A DNA stretch of 8,704 nucleotides. Origin: CAZBQG01 sp964493945. GTDB lineage: Bacteria > Pseudomonadota > Alphaproteobacteria > Rhodospirillales > UBA2165. The stretch is from the NCBI GenBank assembly GCA_964493945.1, contig CAZBQG010000196.1:1-8704 (forward strand), given 5' to 3'. Position numbers and translations under genes: made by a program. The notes beneath the pieces were generated by a model that saw only the letters and a program-made list of their open reading frames with translations, ran no database searches and had not been told where the DNA came from. Position 1 is the stretch's first letter. Each line of letters begins with the position of its first letter. Below are positions 4,408 through 8,704 of the stretch, in pieces.

Positions 4408-6768
4408 TTATGGCGAACCAGCCTCGCGGATCGCCCGCCACACGCGCTCCGGCGTGGCGGGCATCTCCACATGTCTGACGCCCAGTTCCGACAGCGCGTC
4501 GACGATGGCGTTGATAACGGCGCCCAGTGCCGGCGTGGTGCCGCCTTCGCCGCCCGGCCGGATGCCATAGCGGTGGCTGGCCGCCGGCACTTCGATGAGC
4601 TGGCATTTGAAATCCGGCAGCGTATCCGCGCGGGGCACCCCGTAATCCATGAACGAGCCCGACAGGCATTGGCCGCTTTCACGGTCGTAATGGCACTGCT
4701 CCAGCAGCGCCTGGCCAATGCCTTGCGCCGCCGCACCGTGGGTCTGGCCATGGAGGATCATGGGGTTGACCGCCAGACCTACATCATCGACCCCCGCCCA
4801 ACCGACGATCTCGACCAGACCGGTGTCGGCATCGACCTCAACCTCGCAAATATGGGTTCCCGACGGATAGGCACCAACCAACACAGTCTGATCACCGACA
4901 CCGTCGAGCTTGCCCTGCAACTCCGCCGGCAAATCATCACGGGTCGCCGCGGCTTCCGCCGCTTCGAAAATACCGAGACGCCGGTCGGTGCCCTTGATGG
5001 TGAAAAAGCCTTCGGCGAATTCGATGTCACCAGCATGGGTCTCGAGCACGGTGCTGGCGATCCGTTTTCCCTTTTCGATGATTTCGTCCGTGGCGATGCC
5101 CATAACCAGGCTCGCCAGCCGCATGGAGCGCCCCGAATGCGATCCGCCACCCGCCGAGACACGGTCCGTATCGTGGGCGACGAAATCCACAGAGTCGAGG
5201 GGCACGCCGAGCCAGGTCGTCAAAAGCTGCGCGAAGCTGGTCGGGTGACCCTGGCCGCTGTTCATGGTGCCGACCACGAGTTCGACGCGGCCCTCGGTCC
5301 CGACCGTCACTTCGGCCCGTTCACGCGGAAAACCTCCCGCGCCCTCGATATAGTTTCCGATGCCGATGCCGCGCAGCTTACCCCGTTTCCCAGACGACTG
5401 ACGGCGTTCCGCGAAGCCGTTCCAATCGGCAAGCTCAAGGGCCGTATCCAGACCGTTATCATACTCGCCATTGTCATAAGTAAGACCAACCCCGTTGGTG
5501 TAGGGCATGGCATCCGGCGGAATGAAATTGCGCTTGCGCAGCTCCACCGGGTCGAAGCCATGCTCATCGGCCGCCAGATCGACAAGGCGCTCGATGACAT
5601 AAATTGCCTCGGGTCTGCCGGCGCTGCGGTAGGGCGTGGTCGGCGGCGTGGTGGTCGTTGCCGCCCTGCCCCGGAAATGGATGGCGGGGATATGATAGAC
5701 GCCTGACATGATGCCGAGCCCCTTGCGCAAGGGCACATACGAAATGGTATGGGCGCCCACATTACTGAGATTGGAGCCGCGCACGGCCAGGAAATTACCT
5801 TCCGCGTCGAGCGCCAACTCCGCTTCGACCTCCAGGTCACGGCCCTGATAGTCGCTGAGGAAGGATTCGGTCCTATCGCCCTGCCATTTAATCGGCCGGC
5901 CGATCTTTCGTGCCGCCCAGGGCAGAAGGACATATTCCTGAAAGAAAAAATTGCGGGTCCCGAAATTGCCGCCCATATCGCCACAAAGGGTATGGACCTC
6001 GTCTTCAGGTACATCCAGGATGCTCGACAGATCCTCCTTCTCCTTGACCACCCCGCTGCCGGTCCCCGCATAAAGCACATATTGGCCGGCTGCTTCGTCG
6101 TAATCGCCGATGGCGTTGCGGGGCTCCATCGGCGTGCCGGTGACCCGTTGAATCCAGGTTTCCAGCCGCACGCTATGGCTGGCAGCGGCAAAGGCCGCGT
6201 CAACCGCCGCCTTGTCGCCAACCTCCACATCGACGCAGAGATTGGTCCCGGCCTCATCCCAGACCAGGGGCGCATCGTCATCGAGGGCGTCGGACGCCAT
6301 GGTGACGGCGGGGAGAATATCATAATCAACGACAACGCGCTCCGCCCCGTCCTTTGCAATGGCGAGGGTTTCCCCAACCACAATAGCGACCGGTTCGCCG
6401 ACATAACGCGCCTTGTCGACGGGCAGGTGCGGTTGGGGCACTGCAAAACCGTCAAAATCCGTGTTGGGGGTCACAACCACGTCGGCGCCGCCGTCCATGG
6501 CGGCCTTATGATCCAATGGCTTGCACCCATCACCCACGAAATCGGCGCCGGTAAACACGGCGATCACGCCGGGCAGGGCGTCGGCCGCGCTTCCGTCAAT
6601 GGACTTGATACGGGCATGGGCATGGGGTGAGCGGACCACCGCCAGATAGGCCGTTCCGGGCAGTTGAATATCGGAGACGTAACGTCCGCCGCCGGTCAGC
6701 AGACGAAAATCCTCCTTCCGCCGGACCGGTTGTCCGATGCCTTGGTTCTCAACAGGTTGGTTGGTCAA
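4408..6768 (-). CDS. Xanthine dehydrogenase / CO dehydrogenase-like molybdopterin-binding large subunit (CoxL form II-like)
   Basis: At 786 residues it is typical for the large subunit of the molybdenum hydroxylase family, which oxidises aldehydes, N-heterocycles or CO with water as oxygen donor. The N-terminal domain begins IGQPVRRKEDFRLLTGGGRY (residues 11-30). DMGGNFGTR (264-272) matches the FGGGFG-type cofactor loop. PYRSAGRPE (379-387) occupies the active-site loop. True CO dehydrogenase has AYRCSFR and form II relatives AYRGAGR, so this is not a form I CO dehydrogenase. The catalytic Glu is Glu741 in GGEGGT. The start is TTG at 6768, close before the conserved N-terminal block. An AAGGTGG Shine-Dalgarno-like run lies 9 nt upstream, and no other credible start is nearby. 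No FAD or 2Fe-2S subunit gene flanks it: 154 bp separate it from the Fe-S gene upstream and 140 bp from the lipoprotein downstream. Substrate is unknown. Confidence 0.9.
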   Translation of the reverse strand: MTNQPVENQGIGQPVRRKEDFRLLTGGGRYVSDIQLPGTAYLAVVRSPHAHARIKSIDGSAADALPGVIAVFTGADFVGDGCKPLDHKAAMDGGADVVVTPNTDFDGFAVPQPHLPVDKARYVGEPVAIVVGETLAIAKDGAERVVVDYDILPAVTMASDALDDDAPLVWDEAGTNLCVDVEVGDKAAVDAAFAAASHSVRLETWIQRVTGTPMEPRNAIGDYDEAAGQYVLYAGTGSGVVKEKEDLSSILDVPEDEVHTLCGDMGGNFGTRNFFFQEYVLLPWAARKIGRPIKWQGDRTESFLSDYQGRDLEVEAELALDAEGNFLAVRGSNLSNVGAHTISYVPLRKGLGIMSGVYHIPAIHFRGRAATTTTPPTTPYRSAGRPEAIYVIERLVDLAADEHGFDPVELRKRNFIPPDAMPYTNGVGLTYDNGEYDNGLDTALELADWNGFAERRQSSGKRGKLRGIGIGNYIEGAGGFPRERAEVTVGTEGRVELVVGTMNSGQGHPTSFAQLLTTWLGVPLDSVDFVAHDTDRVSAGGGSHSGRSMRLASLVMGIATDEIIEKGKRIASTVLETHAGDIEFAEGFFTIKGTDRRLGIFEAAEAAATRDDLPAELQGKLDGVGDQTVLVGAYPSGTHICEVEVDADTGLVEIVGWAGVDDVGLAVNPMILHGQTHGAAAQGIGQALLEQCHYDRESGQCLSGSFMDYGVPRADTLPDFKCQLIEVPAASHRYGIRPGGEGGTTPALGAVINAIVDALSELGVRHVEMPATPERVWRAIREAGSP

Positions 6769-6812
6769 TTCACTTCCCCACCTTAATCCAGTTCCACCAG
6801 TTCATTTCTGCA

Positions 6813-6840
6813 ATACTAGATGATGTGCGGAAAATCGCAA
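6813..6840 (-). promoter_or_regulatory. Weak promoter candidate for the CoxL-like gene
   Basis: On the minus strand TTGCGA (6835-6840) and TAGTAT (6813-6818) are 16 nt apart, each matching 4 of 6 sigma70 consensus bases. They lie in the otherwise empty 154-bp gap before the TTG start. The surrounding stretch is AT-richer than the genes, which fits a promoter region, but the match is poor. Confidence 0.25.
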
Positions 6841-6922
6841 TGAAATCGAACAAAATCGCCAGGGTCCGGTCCGGCTCACAGGGAGCGGTCAACTCTCAAC
6901 TGTGATCAGGCTTGCCAATCCC

Positions 6923-7888
6923 TTATCCCAACTTCCGCCGTGCCATTTTTGCGGCAAGGCTCGCCGCCAGGCCCGGGCGGCTCCAGGGGCAGACGGCCAA
7001 GCACAGGCCGCAGCTTAGATTTTCATTGAAATAAAGAATGCATTTGTCGAAATCCACGTACCATTTCTCAGTGCCCCGGACCATGACCTTGTCCCCGTCG
7101 ATGGCACCCGCCGGACAGGCGCGGGTGCATAGCTGACAGTTGAGGCAAAAATCCTGAGCCCCGAAGGGGGCAGGCGGATCGGCAACTAACGGCATGTCAG
7201 TGGCAACGCCGGCCAAACGAAACCAGGCCCCATAGGTGGAATTGATCACCGAGCCGTGCTTGCCCAACTCCCCCATACCGCTTTCGATAGCCGCCGGCAC
7301 CAGCAAAAAAGGCCCTGAACTTGGCCCGCAATGGGCAATCGCATCATAGCCTTGCGCCCGGATCCAGCTTGCAACATCCGATGCCGCCTGGGTGCCCCTG
7401 CCATATTGGGTCATGACTTCGACCGATGTTGCGATGGAGGGGGCCTGGGCGACGGGTTCGTAATCCATGGCGACGGCGATGATCACCATCCAGGGATAAT
7501 CCGCTTCGCTGTCGTCGTACACCCATTCGGAGCGGAAATTGGTGACGGCTACCTGATCCGAATGCCCGGACAAGGCTTCGGCCTTCAGCGCCTTGGTCCA
7601 ATCCCCGGGCGAAGCCTCTTGGCGCGTACCGGCCATCGGCCCCAGGGGCCGGGCGGCGATTTCCATGCACTTATCGCGTGCCGCCATGGCCGGCGCACTG
7701 GTATTTTGGGAGTAATAATATTGCTGCATTGCGCCCCAGATGATGCGCTCGGCCGGGCGCCAATAGATGGGCGTGGGGCGGCGTATTTCGACCTCGCCAA
7801 CCCCGTTGATCTGACTGCCGGGGATGTCCGGGCGGAGCGCCAATTGTTCAGGATTGGGTTGGAAGCTTTGTTTTTTGGTCTTGCCCAT
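6923..7888 (-). CDS. Reductive dehalogenase-like protein with two [4Fe-4S] clusters (RdhA/QueG superfamily, short form)
   Basis: A 321-residue protein ending in a bacterial-ferredoxin-type domain. Cluster 1 is CLNCQLCTRACP (Cys248, 251, 254, 258). Cluster 2 uses Cys283 and then CGLCLAVCPW (Cys293, 296, 300). Upstream is the block order of corrinoid-dependent reductive dehalogenases: YGRGTQAASDVASWIRAQGY (162-181), SGMGELGKHGSV (203-214), then YGAWFRLAGVATDMPL (219-234). The Arg of FRLAGVATD matches a conserved RdhA active-site region. QueG also pairs this fold with two clusters, but the VATDMPL and CPW motifs favour RdhA-like. There is no Tat signal and no membrane segment, and it is shorter than respiratory RdhA (about 500 residues), so it is probably cytoplasmic. 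The ATG at 7888 lies 4 nt after the PorB-like stop, indicating an operon. The frame also runs open upstream into the PorB-like gene, but that is coincidental. Dehalogenation itself is not demonstrated. Confidence 0.72.
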   Translation of the reverse strand: MGKTKKQSFQPNPEQLALRPDIPGSQINGVGEVEIRRPTPIYWRPAERIIWGAMQQYYYSQNTSAPAMAARDKCMEIAARPLGPMAGTRQEASPGDWTKALKAEALSGHSDQVAVTNFRSEWVYDDSEADYPWMVIIAVAMDYEPVAQAPSIATSVEVMTQYGRGTQAASDVASWIRAQGYDAIAHCGPSSGPFLLVPAAIESGMGELGKHGSVINSTYGAWFRLAGVATDMPLVADPPAPFGAQDFCLNCQLCTRACPAGAIDGDKVMVRGTEKWYVDFDKCILYFNENLSCGLCLAVCPWSRPGLAASLAAKMARRKLG

Positions 7889-7892
7889 GGCG

Positions 7893-8704
7893 CTAGGCTT
7901 TTTCCGCGGCCGAACTTTCCCCCAGCGACGCTGTGGCGCGGACGAAACTGTCCAGGAAAGCGACCTTGTTGCGCACCGCCTGCTGGATATGAACAAGCTG
8001 TTCCTCATCCAGATGGCGGTATTTTCCCGACATATCCAGATATTCCTGGACGGGCAGGGGATCGGCGACGGGCCGGGTATAGCGAAGCCCCTTTTCGGCC
8101 TCGAATTCCCAAAGGGGTGCGAAATTGGTTTCCACCGCCTTGCGGCAGACCTCGTTGGTCTTGCCCGACGGAAAGCGCCAGCCCGTGGGGCAGGGGGAAT
8201 AGATATGGATGTAGGCCATGCCCCGCTTGGTGGCTTCGACGGCCTTGTCCAGCTTGGCGTAATAATCATCCATGAAAGCCAGTGACGCGGTCGCCACGAA
8301 TTCGCAATTATGCATCATCATGATCACCGGCATGTTCTTGGCGTCCTGCGTTTTGCCCTTGAGCGCCGAGCCCACCGGCGTTGTCGAGGTCCAGGAGCCA
8401 TAGGACGTGCTGCCTGACCGTTGCATGCCCGTATTCATGTATCCTTCGTTATCGATGCAGACGAAGAGCAATTGTTCGCCCCGCTCGGCGGCACCGGACA
8501 GGGATTGGAAGCCCACATCCACCACGCCCCCGTCGCCGGCGAGTGCTACCATGTTCACATCCCGCCCGATGCGGTTGTAATAGCGTTTGGCCCCGGCCAG
8601 CATGGCCGCCGTATTGGTCAACAGGGGATGGAAGGTGGGCAGCTTGGATGCCGTCTTGCCGTTATAGCCGACCGTGCCCATGCCGGCGATGCAGCCGGGC
8701 GGCG
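7893..8704 (-). CDS. porB: Pyruvate/2-oxoacid:ferredoxin oxidoreductase beta subunit (PorB-like), 5' end cut by window
   Basis: The thiamine-diphosphate-binding subunit of the enzyme that oxidises pyruvate or a related 2-oxoacid to acyl-CoA and CO2, reducing ferredoxin. The frame is open to the window end, where PPGCIAG precedes the first visible Met (ATG at 8681), so the true start is outside. Counting from that Met, GDGG (49-52) with IDNEGYMNTGMQ (76-87) forms the TPP/Mg site. The family block SPCPTGWRF is at 162-170, with NEVCRKAVET just after. The Cys in PGCIAG and Cys164 are candidate Fe-S ligands of the PorB type. The C-terminal tail is helical and ends in TAG. The gene for the RdhA-like Fe-S protein starts 4 nt later, so the two are probably co-expressed. 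Alpha, gamma and delta subunits would lie beyond the window. Substrate specificity (pyruvate, 2-ketoisovalerate, oxalate) cannot be decided here. Confidence 0.88.
   Translation of the reverse strand, partial: PPGCIAGMGTVGYNGKTASKLPTFHPLLTNTAAMLAGAKRYYNRIGRDVNMVALAGDGGVVDVGFQSLSGAAERGEQLLFVCIDNEGYMNTGMQRSGSTSYGSWTSTTPVGSALKGKTQDAKNMPVIMMMHNCEFVATASLAFMDDYYAKLDKAVEATKRGMAYIHIYSPCPTGWRFPSGKTNEVCRKAVETNFAPLWEFEAEKGLRYTRPVADPLPVQEYLDMSGKYRHLDEEQLVHIQQAVRNKVAFLDSFVRATASLGESSAAEKA

Noticed and set aside
4348..5706. Long plus-strand frame opposite the CoxL-like gene (452 codons)
   Set aside because: It is antisense to a gene with clear catalytic motifs. Long open antisense frames are common in GC-rich genes, and the product shows no recognisable domain.
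5307..6455. 382-codon minus-strand frame inside the CoxL-like gene
   Set aside because: It is an out-of-frame shadow, very rich in Arg, Ser and Pro, with no domain.
6876..6905. TCACAG / CTGTGA 6-bp inverted repeat after the RdhA-like gene as a terminator or operator
   Set aside because: The arms are short, the 18-nt loop is long and there is no U-tract, so it is not distinguishable from chance.
7889..8269. N-terminal extension of the RdhA-like frame into the PorB-like gene (448-residue version)
   Set aside because: The extra 127 residues are an out-of-frame reading of porB. Family-like sequence begins only after the ATG at 7888, which follows the porB stop by 4 nt.

Overview
The window is about 60% G+C, gene-dense, and uses GTG and TTG as well as ATG starts. 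The gene content suggests a metabolically versatile environmental proteobacterium, possibly an alphaproteobacterium. It includes a proteobacterial IS200-like/RAYT transposase, a TauE/SafE permease, an OmpA-type lipoprotein, a CoxL-like molybdoenzyme subunit and a ferredoxin-dependent 2-oxoacid oxidoreductase subunit. The taxonomic guess is inference from style and content only.

Layout. (1) 1-861, mobile-element zone: a RAYT-type Y1 transposase on the minus strand, cut by the window start. A compact set of direct, tandem and inverted repeats lies just upstream of it. (2) 862-1755: a TauE/SafE-family permease on the minus strand, divergent from the next gene across a 138-bp intergenic region. 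(3) 1756-3405: a two-gene plus-strand operon made of an ArsM-like SAM-dependent methyltransferase and an arylformamidase-like alpha/beta hydrolase. (4) 3368-4267: an OmpA-domain lipoprotein on the minus strand, whose 3' end overlaps the hydrolase gene by 38 bp. (5) 4408-6768: a large CoxL/xanthine-dehydrogenase-like molybdopterin subunit on the minus strand, with no visible small or medium subunit. (6) 6923-8704: a short reductive-dehalogenase-like Fe-S protein directly behind a pyruvate:ferredoxin-oxidoreductase beta subunit. The beta subunit runs off the window end.

The main discovery candidate is the methyltransferase. Its reading frame is interrupted by TGA at 2359-2361, exactly where related methyltransferases carry a conserved Cys. 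The same frame then continues for 56 more sense codons with family-like sequence, to a TAG only 3 nt before the next start codon. Directly after the TGA is a hairpin that looks like a bacterial SECIS element: a 6-bp upper stem, a 5-nt CGUGU apical loop starting 16 nt after the UGA, a bulge containing U, and a lower stem. The best reading is a 258-residue selenoprotein with selenocysteine at position 202. A conventional caller would truncate it at 201 residues.

Functional links (inference). The methyltransferase and hydrolase are probably co-transcribed, and the divergent permease may share their regulatory region. The PorB-like and RdhA-like proteins probably form an electron-donor/acceptor unit, in which low-potential electrons from 2-oxoacid oxidation feed a reductive Fe-S/corrinoid-type enzyme. 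No selenocysteine machinery, molybdenum-cofactor genes or cobalamin genes are visible in this window.
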